64,000 bases of DNA from Streptomyces sp. MUM 178J (GTDB lineage Bacteria > Actinomycetota > Actinomycetes > Streptomycetales > Streptomycetaceae), in assembly GCF_022414575.1 (NCBI RefSeq), contig NZ_JADWYQ010000026.1, forward strand, positions 1 to 64,000, given 5' to 3'. This document shows, piece by piece, positions 15,361 to 23,381 of the stretch. The stretch's first letter is position 1, and each line of letters starts with the position of its first letter. The position numbers were made by a program, and so were the translations under genes. The notes below the pieces were generated by a model that was not told where the DNA came from, did no database searches, and saw only the letters and a program-made list of their open reading frames with translations.

Positions 15361-16785
15361 CTAGCGGCCGCCGCCCAGGTGGTGGACGCGGACCATGTTC
15401 GTGGTGCCGGGGATGCCCGGAGGGGAGCCCGCGGTGATGATCATGGTGTCGTCCTTGCTGTAGCGCTGGAGCTTCAGCAGCTCGGCGTCGACCAGGTCGA
15501 CCATGGCGTCGGTGTTGTCGACGTGCGGGACGACGAAGGACTCCACGCCCCAGCTCAGGGTGAGCTGGTTGCGGGTGGAGGCGTCCGTGGTGAAGGCCAG
15601 GATCGGCTGGGTCGTGCGGTAGCGGCACAGGCGGCGGGCCGTGTCGCCGGACTTGGTGAAGGCGACCAGGGCCTTGCCGCTGAGGAAGTCGGCGATCTCG
15701 CAGGCCGCGCGGGCCACCGAGCCGCCCTGGGTGCGCGGCTTCTTGCCGGGGACCAGGGGCTGGAGGCCCTTGGAGAGCAGCTCCTCCTCGGCGGCGGAGA
15801 CGATCTTCGACATGGTCTTGACCGTCTCGATCGGGTACGCGCCGACCGAGGACTCCGCGGAGAGCATCACCGCGTCCGCGCCGTCCAGGATCGCGTTGGC
15901 CACGTCGGAGGCCTCCGCGCGGGTCGGGCGGGAGTTGGTGATCATCGACTCCATCATCTGGGTGGCGACGATCACCGGCTTGGCGTTCCGGCGGCACAGC
16001 TCGATGAGGCGCTTCTGGACCATCGGGACCTTCTCGAGCGGATACTCGACGGCCAGGTCGCCGCGGGCCACCATCACACCGTCGAACGCCATCACGACGT
16101 CCTGCATATTGGCGACGGCCTGCGGCTTCTCCACCTTGGCGATGACCGGGACCCGGCGGCCCTCCTGGTCCATCACCTTGTGGACGTCGTTGACGTCGTC
16201 GGCGTTCCGCACGAAGGACAGCGCCACCAGGTCGCAGCCCATGCGCAGCGCGAAGCGGAGGTCCTCGACGTCCTTCTCGGACAGGGCCGGGACGTTGACC
16301 GCCGCGCCGGGCAGGTTGATGCCCTTGTGGTCGGAGATCACGCCGCCCTCGACGACGATGGTCTTCACCCGTGGGCCGTCGACCTCGACGACCCGCAGCT
16401 CGACGTTGCCGTCGTTGATCAGGACCTGGTCGCCCTTGGAGACGTCCCCCGGCAGGCCCTTGTATGTGGTGCCGCAGATGGACTTGTCGCCGGCGACGTC
16501 CTCCGTGGTGATGGTGAACTCGTCACCGCGGATGAGTTCGACCGGGCCCTCGGCGAAGGTCTCCAGGCGGATCTTGGGGCCCTGGAGGTCGGCGAGCACG
16601 CCAACGGCGCGGCCGGTGTCCTCGCACGCTTTGCGCAGGCGGACGTACCGCTCCTCGTGCTCAGCGTGGGTCCCGTGGCTCATATTGAAACGGGCCACGT
16701 TCATGCCGGCCTCGATGAGCGCTTTCAGCTGCTCGTAAGAGTCGACGGCGGGGCCCAGTGTGCAGACGATTTTGGAACGGCGCAT
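15361..16785 (-). CDS. pyk: Pyruvate kinase
   Basis: This 474-residue enzyme converts phosphoenolpyruvate and ADP to pyruvate and ATP. The start MRRSKIVCTLGPA, the substrate loop NMSHGTHAEHEERY (about 33-48), the active-site block IAKVEKPQAV (about 219-228) and the segment MVARGDLAVE (about 247-256) are all intact. The cap domain and the C-terminal allosteric domain (TKSGDTARRLCRYR) are present. It leads into a cluster with ackA, pta and pfkA; I recall the same arrangement around pyk2 in S. coelicolor. The gap to ackA is 74 bp, so a separate promoter is likely. A shared terminator follows. Confidence 0.96.
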   Translation of the reverse strand: MRRSKIVCTLGPAVDSYEQLKALIEAGMNVARFNMSHGTHAEHEERYVRLRKACEDTGRAVGVLADLQGPKIRLETFAEGPVELIRGDEFTITTEDVAGDKSICGTTYKGLPGDVSKGDQVLINDGNVELRVVEVDGPRVKTIVVEGGVISDHKGINLPGAAVNVPALSEKDVEDLRFALRMGCDLVALSFVRNADDVNDVHKVMDQEGRRVPVIAKVEKPQAVANMQDVVMAFDGVMVARGDLAVEYPLEKVPMVQKRLIELCRRNAKPVIVATQMMESMITNSRPTRAEASDVANAILDGADAVMLSAESSVGAYPIETVKTMSKIVSAAEEELLSKGLQPLVPGKKPRTQGGSVARAACEIADFLSGKALVAFTKSGDTARRLCRYRTTQPILAFTTDASTRNQLTLSWGVESFVVPHVDNTDAMVDLVDAELLKLQRYSKDDTMIITAGSPPGIPGTTNMVRVHHLGGGR

Positions 16786-16859
16786 ACGGCGGATCCTATC
16801 GGTTTGTTTCTAGGCGGAATATTCCGTCTGGTGGAAGATACAAATGGGCAGGGGGTCGC

Positions 16860-18110
16860 TCAGTTGTTCAGTTCTTGAGCGGCGCCGTTGACCACGGCGA
16901 ACGTCTGGTGGGCGATCTCCAGTTCCTCGTCCGTCGGGACCACTGCGACCGCCACGCGCGCGTACGACGGCGAAATGATCCGCGGCTCATCGGACCGTAC
17001 GGCGTTGAGCTCGGCGTCCACCGCCACGCCGAGCTCCTCCAGGCCCGCGATCGCAGCTTCCCGCACCGGGGCCGCGTTCTCACCGACCCCGGCCGTGAAC
17101 GCCACCGCGTCCACCCGGCCGAGCACCGCGTAGTACGCGCCGAGGTACTTCTTCAGCCGGTGGACGTAGATGTCGAAGGCGAGCCGCGCCCGCTCGTCGC
17201 CCTCGTCGATCCGCCGCCGGATCTCCCGCATGTCGTTGTCGCCGCACAGCCCGACCAAGCCGCTCTTCTTGTTCAGCAGCGCATCGATCTCGTCGACCGA
17301 CATGCCGGCGACCCGGTGCAGATGGAAGATGACGGCCGGGTCCAGGTCCCCGGACCGCGTCCCCATCACCAGCCCCTCCAGAGGCGTCAGCCCCATGGAG
17401 GTGTCCACGCACACCCCGCCCCGCACCGCCGACGCCGAAGCCCCGTTGCCCAGGTGCAGCACGATGACGTTCACCTCGGACGGGTCCTTGCCCAGCAGCT
17501 CGGCCGTACGGCGGGACACATAGGCGTGCGAGGTGCCGTGGAAGCCGTACCGCCGGATGCGGTGCGCGTCCGCCGTCTCCACGTCGATCGCGTACCGGGC
17601 CGCCGACTCCGGCATGGTCGTGTGGAAGGCCGTGTCGAACACCGCCACCTGCGGCAGGTCCGGGCGCAGCGCCTGAGCCGTGCGGATGCCGGTGATGTTC
17701 GCCGGATTGTGCAGCGGGGCGACGGGGACCAGCCGCTCGATCTCCGCCAGCACCTCGTCCGTGATCACCGTCGGCCGGGTGAACCGCAGCCCGCCGTGCA
17801 CCACCCGGTGGCCGATCGCCGCCAGCTCGGGGGAGTCCAGGCCCAGACCGTCCTGGGCCAGCTCCTCCGCCACCGCCTTCAGGGCCGAGGCGTGGTCGGC
17901 GACCGGGCCGGTGCGCTCCCGGCGCTCCGCGCCCTCGTGCGCCAGCGGGGTGTGCACCAGACGGGACGTTTCCTCACCGATGCGTTCGACGAGGCCGACG
18001 GCCAGCCGGGCGTCGTCGCGGGCGTCCAGCAGCTGGTACTTCACCGACGAGGAGCCCGAGTTGAGGACGAGGATGCGGCTGGGGCGAGGGGAGGTCGTCA
18101 TGCTCTTCAT
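16860..18110 (-). CDS. ackA: Acetate kinase
   Basis: This 416-residue enzyme makes ATP and acetate from acetyl phosphate (reversible). The N-terminal phosphate loop RILVLNSGSSSVKYQLL, the motif GHRVVHGGLRFTRP, the catalytic region FDTAFHTTMPESAARY and the ATP-binding segment HLGNGASASAVRGG are intact. It is slightly longer than the usual 400 residues because of a short N-terminal extension; an alternative ATG lies at 18101. It lies 31 bp after pta on the same strand, and the pair forms the classic acetyl-CoA to acetate overflow route. Confidence 0.96.
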   Translation of the reverse strand: MKSMTTSPRPSRILVLNSGSSSVKYQLLDARDDARLAVGLVERIGEETSRLVHTPLAHEGAERRERTGPVADHASALKAVAEELAQDGLGLDSPELAAIGHRVVHGGLRFTRPTVITDEVLAEIERLVPVAPLHNPANITGIRTAQALRPDLPQVAVFDTAFHTTMPESAARYAIDVETADAHRIRRYGFHGTSHAYVSRRTAELLGKDPSEVNVIVLHLGNGASASAVRGGVCVDTSMGLTPLEGLVMGTRSGDLDPAVIFHLHRVAGMSVDEIDALLNKKSGLVGLCGDNDMREIRRRIDEGDERARLAFDIYVHRLKKYLGAYYAVLGRVDAVAFTAGVGENAAPVREAAIAGLEELGVAVDAELNAVRSDEPRIISPSYARVAVAVVPTDEELEIAHQTFAVVNGAAQELNN

Positions 18111-18141
18111 GCTTTCTGTGCGGCGGCGATGCCCGGCGGCG

Positions 18142-20307
18142 TTACGCGGACTGTGGCTGCGACTGTGGCTGCGACTGCGACTGCGACTGCGACTGCGACT
18201 GCGACTGCGACTGCGACTGCGACTGCGGCTGTGGCTGTGGCTCTGGCTGGGACTGGATCGCCGTGATCGCGACCGTGTTCACGATGTCGCTGACCAGCGC
18301 ACCGCGCGACAGGTCGTTCACCGGCTTGCGCAGGCCCTGCAGCACCGGGCCGACCGCCACCGCGCCGGCCGAGCGCTGCACCGCCTTGTAGGTGTTGTTC
18401 CCCGTGTTCAGGTCCGGGAAGATCAGTACGGTGGCCTGGCCGGCCACCTCGGAGTCCGGGAGCTTGGTCGCGGCGACGGACGGCTCGACCGCCGCGTCGT
18501 ACTGGATCGGGCCCTCGATCTTCAGATCCGGCCGCCGGGAGCGCACCAGCTTGGTCGCCTCCCGCACCTTGTCGACGTCCGCACCGGAGCCGGACGTGCC
18601 CGTCGAGTACGACAGCATGGCGATGCGCGGCTCGACGCCGAAACGTGCCGCGGTCGCGGCGGACTGGATCGCGATGTCGGCGAGCTGCTCGGAGTCCGGG
18701 TCCGGGTTGACGGCGCAGTCGCCGTACACCAGCACCCGGTCCGCCAGGCACATGAAGAAGACGGACGAGACGATCGCGGCGTCCGAACGCGTCTTGATGA
18801 TCTCGAACGAGGGGCGGATGGTGGCTGCCGTCGAGTGCACCGAGCCCGACACCATGCCGTCGGCCAGGCCCTCCTGCACCATCAGCGTGCCGAAGTAGTT
18901 CACATCGGCGACCACGTCGTACGCCAGCTCCACGGTCGCGCCCCTGTGGGCGCGCAGCTGGGCGTACCGCTCGGCGAATCGCGTCCGCAGCTCGGAGGTG
19001 TGCGGGTCGATCAGCTGCGCGGCGGAGAGGTCGATGCCCAGGTCGGCGCTCTTCTTGCGGATCGTCTCCGGGTCGCCGAGGAGGGTCAGCTCGCAGACGG
19101 AGCGGCGCAGCAGCACATCCGCCGCGCGCAGCACACGCTCCTCCGTGCCCTCGGGCAGCACGACGCGTCGGCGGTCGGCGCGGGCCTGCTCCAGCAGCTC
19201 GTGTTCGAACATCATCGGGGTGACACGGCCGCTGCGGGCCACCGCCAGCCGCTCCAGCAGCTCGCCGGTGTTCACATGCCGTTCGAACAGCCCGAGCGCG
19301 GTCTCGGCCTTGCGCGGGGTGGCCGCGTTCAGCTTGCCCTCCAGCGCGAACAGCTCGGCGGCGGTCGGGAAGCTGGTGGAGGCGACGGAGATGACGGGGG
19401 TGCCGGGCGCGAGACGGGAGGCGAGGGTCAGGATCTCCTCGCTGGGCCGCTCGTTGAGGGTCAGCACCACTCCGGCGATGGGCGGGGTCCCGGCGGAGTG
19501 CGCGGCGAGCGCGCCGACCACCAGATCGGCCCGGTCCCCGGGGGTGACGACCATGCAGCCGGGGGTCAGGGCGTTGAGGAAGTTCGGCAGCATTGCGCCG
19601 CCGAACACGAAGTCCAGCGCATCGCGGGCGAGCCCGGAGTCGTCGCCGAGCAGGACCGTGCCCCCCAGGGTGTGGATGATCTGGGCGACCGTGGGCGCGG
19701 CGAGGGCGGGGTCGTCGGGCAGCACATAGCAGGGGGAGGGGAGGCGGGCAGCGAGCCGTTCGGCTATCGACCCGCGCTCCTCGGGCGCCACCCGGTTGAC
19801 CACCAGTGCGAGGATGTCGCAGCCCAGCGCCTCGTACGCCCGGTAGGCGTTGCGGGCCTCGGCCCGTACGAGGTCGGCGGCCTGTCCCTTGCCGCCGACG
19901 ACCGGGATCACGGACGCGCCTAGCTCGTTGGCGAGCCGGGCGTTGAACGCCAGTTCGTCGGGGAGCTGGGTGGCGGCGTAGTCCGTGCCGAGGACCAGCA
20001 CCACCTCGTACTCGCGCGCCACCCGGTGGAAGCGCTCGACGAGCTGCGAGACCAGCTCGTCCGTGCCCTTCTCGGCCTGGAGCGCGGCGGCTTCGCGGTA
20101 GTCCATCCCGAACACGGTCGACGCGTCCTGGGAGAGCCGGTAGCGGGCCCGCAGCAGTTCGAACATGCGATCGGGGTCGTCGTGCACGAGGGGGCGGAAG
20201 ACGCCCACCCGGTCCACCTGGCGGGTCAGGAGCTCCATGACTCCCAGCTCCACGACCTGGCGGCCGTCCCCTCGGTCGATCCCGGTCACGTACACGCTGC
20301 GGGTCAC
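18142..20307 (-). CDS. pta: Phosphate acetyltransferase with a Ser-Gln repeat tail
   Basis: About 721 residues from a GTG at 20307 with a GGAGAG site. The long form has an N-terminal P-loop-like regulatory domain (SVYVTGIDRGDGRQVVELGV), a DRTGG-type middle and the catalytic PTA domain in the last 330 residues (VVLPEGTEERVLRAADVLLR; VQEGLADGMVSGSVHSTAAT; IFPDLNTGNNTYKAVQRSAG). It exchanges CoA for phosphate on acetyl-CoA and feeds ackA. After the normal end (NTVAITAIQSQ) the frame runs on through a hexanucleotide repeat. This adds about 30 residues of Pro-Gln and Ser-Gln before TAA, a tail I would not expect in the family. Confidence 0.95.
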   Translation of the reverse strand: MTRSVYVTGIDRGDGRQVVELGVMELLTRQVDRVGVFRPLVHDDPDRMFELLRARYRLSQDASTVFGMDYREAAALQAEKGTDELVSQLVERFHRVAREYEVVLVLGTDYAATQLPDELAFNARLANELGASVIPVVGGKGQAADLVRAEARNAYRAYEALGCDILALVVNRVAPEERGSIAERLAARLPSPCYVLPDDPALAAPTVAQIIHTLGGTVLLGDDSGLARDALDFVFGGAMLPNFLNALTPGCMVVTPGDRADLVVGALAAHSAGTPPIAGVVLTLNERPSEEILTLASRLAPGTPVISVASTSFPTAAELFALEGKLNAATPRKAETALGLFERHVNTGELLERLAVARSGRVTPMMFEHELLEQARADRRRVVLPEGTEERVLRAADVLLRRSVCELTLLGDPETIRKKSADLGIDLSAAQLIDPHTSELRTRFAERYAQLRAHRGATVELAYDVVADVNYFGTLMVQEGLADGMVSGSVHSTAATIRPSFEIIKTRSDAAIVSSVFFMCLADRVLVYGDCAVNPDPDSEQLADIAIQSAATAARFGVEPRIAMLSYSTGTSGSGADVDKVREATKLVRSRRPDLKIEGPIQYDAAVEPSVAATKLPDSEVAGQATVLIFPDLNTGNNTYKAVQRSAGAVAVGPVLQGLRKPVNDLSRGALVSDIVNTVAITAIQSQPEPQPQPQSQSQSQSQSQSQSQSQSQPQSQPQSA
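18148..18246. repeat. Hexanucleotide (GACTGC)n repeat inside pta
   Basis: A near-perfect run of GACTGC units, with GACTGTGGCT-type variants at both ends, encodes alternating Ser and Gln at the C-terminus of Pta. The 6-bp unit keeps the frame, so length changes by slippage would only lengthen or shorten the tail. Confidence 0.92.
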
Positions 20308-20721
20308 GCGTGCTCTCCCGTCATGTTCATGCGTCATCATGCGTCGAAAAAATGTCCGGAGGCGCCGTTGCCCCCTTGACAATACCTCCGCGGCTGGCTA
20401 GTGCGCGCCTCGGGTGATCGGGGTCCAAGGCGGCGCGAGCCGGGGCCGAGCGACGGCGTGCGCACTGGGTCGGCGCACTGGTCGGCGCACCGGAGTCGGC
20501 CGTCGGCGGCCGGCTGCCGACGGGTGGCCGGCGGGCTCGGGCGGCGGAGCGGCGGGGAAGCGGCGGGGGAGTCGCCGAGGAGCCGCCGGGCAGTCGCCGG
20601 GGAGCCGCCGGGCAGTCGCCGGGGAGCTGCCGGGGAGCCGCTGAGGACGCATGCGCCCCGTCATACATGGAACAATCGCACTGGGCTCACACGAACCAAT
20701 ACGAGCAGGAGACACAGCACG
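20308..20721. other. Divergent promoter region with GC-rich repeats
   Basis: The region between pta and pfkA is 414 bp and holds no supported gene. It contains two perfect 22-bp tandem units (20579-20600 and 20601-20622, GGAGCCGCCGGGCAGTCGCC core) followed by two degenerate partial units to about 20643. The pfkA promoter should lie between 20645 and 20705. Confidence 0.6.
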
Positions 20722-21747
20722 ATGCGCATCGGAGTACTCACCGCAGGCGGCGACTGCCCCGGCCTGAACGCAGTGATCCGGTCGGTCGTGCACCGCGCCC
20801 TGACCGGCCACGGAGACGAAGTCATCGGCTTCGAGGACGGTTTCAAGGGACTGCTCGACGGCCACCACCGTCCGCTCGACCTCAACGAGGTCAGCGGCAT
20901 CCTCGCCCGCGGCGGCACCATCCTCGGCTCCTCGCGCCTGGAGCGCCGCCGCCTCGCGGAAGCCGCCGAGAACGCCGCCGAACTGGCCGGGAAGTACGGC
21001 ATCGACGCGCTCATCCCCATCGGCGGCGAGGGCACGCTCACCGCGGCCCGGCTGCTGTCCGAGGCCGGGATGCCCATCGTCGGCGTGCCGAAGACCATCG
21101 ACAACGACATCTCCTCCACCGACCGCACCTTCGGCTTCGACACCGCGGTCACGGTCGCTACGGAGGCCATCGACCGGCTCAAGACCACCGCCGAGTCCCA
21201 CCAGCGGGTCATGGTGGTCGAGGTGATGGGGCGGCACGCCGGATGGATCGCCCTGGAGTCCGGCATGGCGGGCGGCGCGCACGGCATCTGCCTGCCCGAG
21301 CGGCACTTCGAGGTCGAGGACCTGGTGAAGATGGTCCAGGAGCGCTTCGCCCGCGGGAAGAAGTTCGCCGTGATCTGCGTGGCCGAGGGCGCCCACCCGG
21401 CCGAGGGCTCCATGGACTACGGCAAGGGCGAGATCGACCAGTACGGCCACGAGCGTTTCCAGGGCATCGGCAACCGGCTCGCGGCGGAACTGGAAAGGCG
21501 GCTCGGCACGGAGGCCCGTCCGGTGATCCTCGGCCATGTGCAGCGCGGCGGCACGCCCACCGCATACGACAGGGTGCTCGCCACCCGCTTCGGCTGGCAC
21601 GCGGTGGAGGCCGCGCACCGCGGCGACTTCGGGATGATGACGGCGCTGCGGGGCACGGAGGTCGTGATGGTGCCGCTGGCGGAGGCGGTGACCCGGCTGA
21701 AGACCGTGCCGGGGGACCGGATGCTTGAGGCGGAGTCCGTTTTCTGA
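20722..21747 (+). CDS. pfkA: 6-phosphofructokinase
   Basis: This 341-residue enzyme phosphorylates fructose 6-phosphate to fructose 1,6-bisphosphate. Motifs: GVLTAGGDCPGLNAVIRSVV (4-23), GGTILGSSR, PIGGEGTLTA (nucleotide site), PKTIDNDISSTDRTFGFDTA (catalytic) and MGRHAGWIALES. Gly follows Glu in GGEGT, where PPi-dependent enzymes have Asp, which points to ATP as donor. The Lys in PKTIDND is, however, shared with the PPi-type (group III) actinobacterial enzymes. The ATG at 20722 has an AGGAG site. It is divergent from pta-ackA-pyk. A hairpin follows, facing a convergent HTH gene. Confidence 0.95.
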   Translation: MRIGVLTAGGDCPGLNAVIRSVVHRALTGHGDEVIGFEDGFKGLLDGHHRPLDLNEVSGILARGGTILGSSRLERRRLAEAAENAAELAGKYGIDALIPIGGEGTLTAARLLSEAGMPIVGVPKTIDNDISSTDRTFGFDTAVTVATEAIDRLKTTAESHQRVMVVEVMGRHAGWIALESGMAGGAHGICLPERHFEVEDLVKMVQERFARGKKFAVICVAEGAHPAEGSMDYGKGEIDQYGHERFQGIGNRLAAELERRLGTEARPVILGHVQRGGTPTAYDRVLATRFGWHAVEAAHRGDFGMMTALRGTEVVMVPLAEAVTRLKTVPGDRMLEAESVF

Positions 21748-21755
21748 CCGGGAGT

Positions 21756-21772
21756 CCGGGGCGGAGCCCCGG
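21756..21772. terminator. Short bidirectional terminator
   Basis: The 7-bp stem CCGGGGC/GCCCCGG has a GGA loop and is extended by GAG/CTC outside a bulged T. It lies between the convergent pfkA and HTH genes. Confidence 0.65.
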
Positions 21773-21789
21773 CTCGGACAGGGGCGGGC

Positions 21790-22473
21790 CTATCCGTCCG
21801 CCAGCTCCCAGAAGTGGTCCACGATCCGGTCCAGGAAGTCCCGGCCCGGCTCCGCCGTGTCATGGGCCGTGTCGCCCCAGCTGAGCGTCGCCACCATCCG
21901 CGACTGGTAGTCGGAGTGCAACTGCTCCAGCACTCCCTCCAGCAGATCCCGCTCCAGCGGCAGCAGCTTGCCCACCGGCCGGACGTACGGCTGCCAGCGC
22001 GCGGCAACCGCGTCGCGCAGCAGCGTCGCCAGGTCCTCGTCGCGGCCCGTGACCGTCAGCAGCGCGCGCGGGCCGAGCTGGAGGGCGTCCGCCAGGGCGG
22101 CGGTCTGCCGCGCATTGCCGCGCCAGCGGCCGGACTCCTCCATCTTCAGATACGCGGACGCGTCCACGCCGACGTGCCGGGCCAGTTCGTCGGCGGCCAG
22201 CCCGCGGGCCATGCGGTGCTCGCGCAAGGTCGTGGCCTGCGCGAGCAGTTCGCCCGGTGAGCACCACAGCACCCCCGCGAGCGCCGACAGCTCATGCGGC
22301 CGGGGTACGGCCAGGCCGCGCTCCCACGCCGCGACCGTCTCCGGACTGATCTGGAGTCCGTACTGGGCGTGGAGGCCGTAGGCCACATGGCCGGGATGCA
22401 TGCCGAGCGCCTCGCGCAGTCGGCGCGCGGCGGAGGCGTTGAACGGAGGCGAAGAGCGGTGCTGCACGGGCAC
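21790..22473 (-). CDS. HTH (XRE-type) regulator with two helix-turn-helix regions
   Basis: This 227-residue protein has two XRE-like HTH units. The first (about 13-62) contains LQISPETVAAWERGLAVPRP. The second (about 82-130) contains LAADELARHVGVDASAYLKM, then ESGRWRG. The C-terminal 90 residues are helical and acidic (LEQLHSDYQSRMVATLSWGD) with no known effector motif. It lies between pfkA and the citrate/C4-dicarboxylate two-component system. The tandem HTH suggests a pseudo-palindromic operator bound by a monomer, which is inference. Confidence 0.83.
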   Translation of the reverse strand: MPVQHRSSPPFNASAARRLREALGMHPGHVAYGLHAQYGLQISPETVAAWERGLAVPRPHELSALAGVLWCSPGELLAQATTLREHRMARGLAADELARHVGVDASAYLKMEESGRWRGNARQTAALADALQLGPRALLTVTGRDEDLATLLRDAVAARWQPYVRPVGKLLPLERDLLEGVLEQLHSDYQSRMVATLSWGDTAHDTAEPGRDFLDRIVDHFWELADG

Positions 22474-22589
22474 AAGCTAGGGGCTGAGGACCACCCGCGA
22501 CTACGGTCCGTTCCCCCAAGGCCACATGTCGTAGGAAGCTCTCAGGCGATCGCCCGGCGACTCCCGGCAATGGGATTACCGGCCGGTTC

Positions 22590-22646
22590 CGGAGCGGTCG
22601 GGAGTGGACCGGGAGCGGTCGGGAGCGGTCGGGAGCGGTCGGGAGT
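22590..22646. repeat. 10-bp tandem repeat (GGGAGCGGTC)
   Basis: Three perfect units (22611-22640) flanked by degenerate ones lie in the 200-bp gap between two genes read on the minus strand. No gene is supported in 22474-22673. Confidence 0.8.
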
Positions 22647-22673
22647 GCAGCGGGGCCCGCGCCCGCGGCACGG

Positions 22674-23381
22674 TCAGGAGGCCGACGGCAGCCAGCGGTA
22701 CTGCAGTTCGGGGCGGCCGATCTGGCCGTACCGCGGACTGCGTTCGGCCCGCCCGGCGGACACCAGATGCTCCAGATAGCGGCGCGCCGTGATCCGGGAG
22801 ATGCCGACGGCCGCGCCCGCCTCCGCCGCCGTCAGCCCGCCCTCCGCCCCGCGCAGCGTCAGCGTCACCGCCTCCAGGGTCGGGCCGCTGAGCCCCTTGG
22901 GCAGGCCGATGCTCTGCGGCGTCGCGCGCAGCGCGGCCAGCGCCCGATCCACCTCCTCCTGACCGCTGGCCTCGCCCGCCGCGGCACGGAACTCGGCGTA
23001 CCGGGCGAGCCGGTCGCGCAGTGTGGCGAACGTGAACGGCTTCAGCACGTACTGCACCACCCCCAGGGACACGCCCTCGCGGACGACCGCCAGATCGCGG
23101 GCGGACGTGACGGCGATGACGTCCGCGTGATGTCCGCCCGCGCGCAGGGACCGTACGAGCCGCAGCCCGTGCCCGTCCGGCAGATAGAGGTCGAGGAGCA
23201 GCAGGTCGACGCGGGTGCGCTCCAGCGCGCGCACGGCCTCCGCGCGCGAATGCGCCACCCCGGCGACCTCGAAGCCGTCGACCCGGCGCACATAGAACGC
23301 GTGCGCGTCGGCGGCCACGGGGTCGTCCTCGACGACGAGCACGCGCACCGGTTCGGCGGGGCGGGGAGCGGGGGCGGTCAT
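22674..23381 (-). CDS. CitB/DcuR-type response regulator
   Basis: This 235-residue two-domain regulator has a receiver domain (about 12-130) with the acidic pair EDD (19-21), the phospho-acceptor Asp in LLLLDLYLPDGHGL, the conserved Thr/Ser in VTSARD and Lys in LKPF. The C-terminal domain contains an HTH (LTAAEAGAAVGISRITARRY) of the winged type in CitB and DcuR relatives. It overlaps the sensor kinase gene by four bases (ATGA). The divergent dctA makes C4-dicarboxylate uptake the likely target. It ends just before a 10-bp tandem repeat. Confidence 0.9.
   Translation of the reverse strand: MTAPAPRPAEPVRVLVVEDDPVAADAHAFYVRRVDGFEVAGVAHSRAEAVRALERTRVDLLLLDLYLPDGHGLRLVRSLRAGGHHADVIAVTSARDLAVVREGVSLGVVQYVLKPFTFATLRDRLARYAEFRAAAGEASGQEEVDRALAALRATPQSIGLPKGLSGPTLEAVTLTLRGAEGGLTAAEAGAAVGISRITARRYLEHLVSAGRAERSPRYGQIGRPELQYRWLPSAS

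Noticed and set aside
18148..18246. Hexanucleotide run considered as an assembly artefact that hides the true Pta stop
   Set aside because: The frame stays open through the repeat and ends in a normal TAA before ackA, so it can be taken as real sequence, though length should be verified.
16758..18266. Long plus-strand frame opposite ackA
   Set aside because: Antisense to a clear acetate kinase; low-complexity composition.
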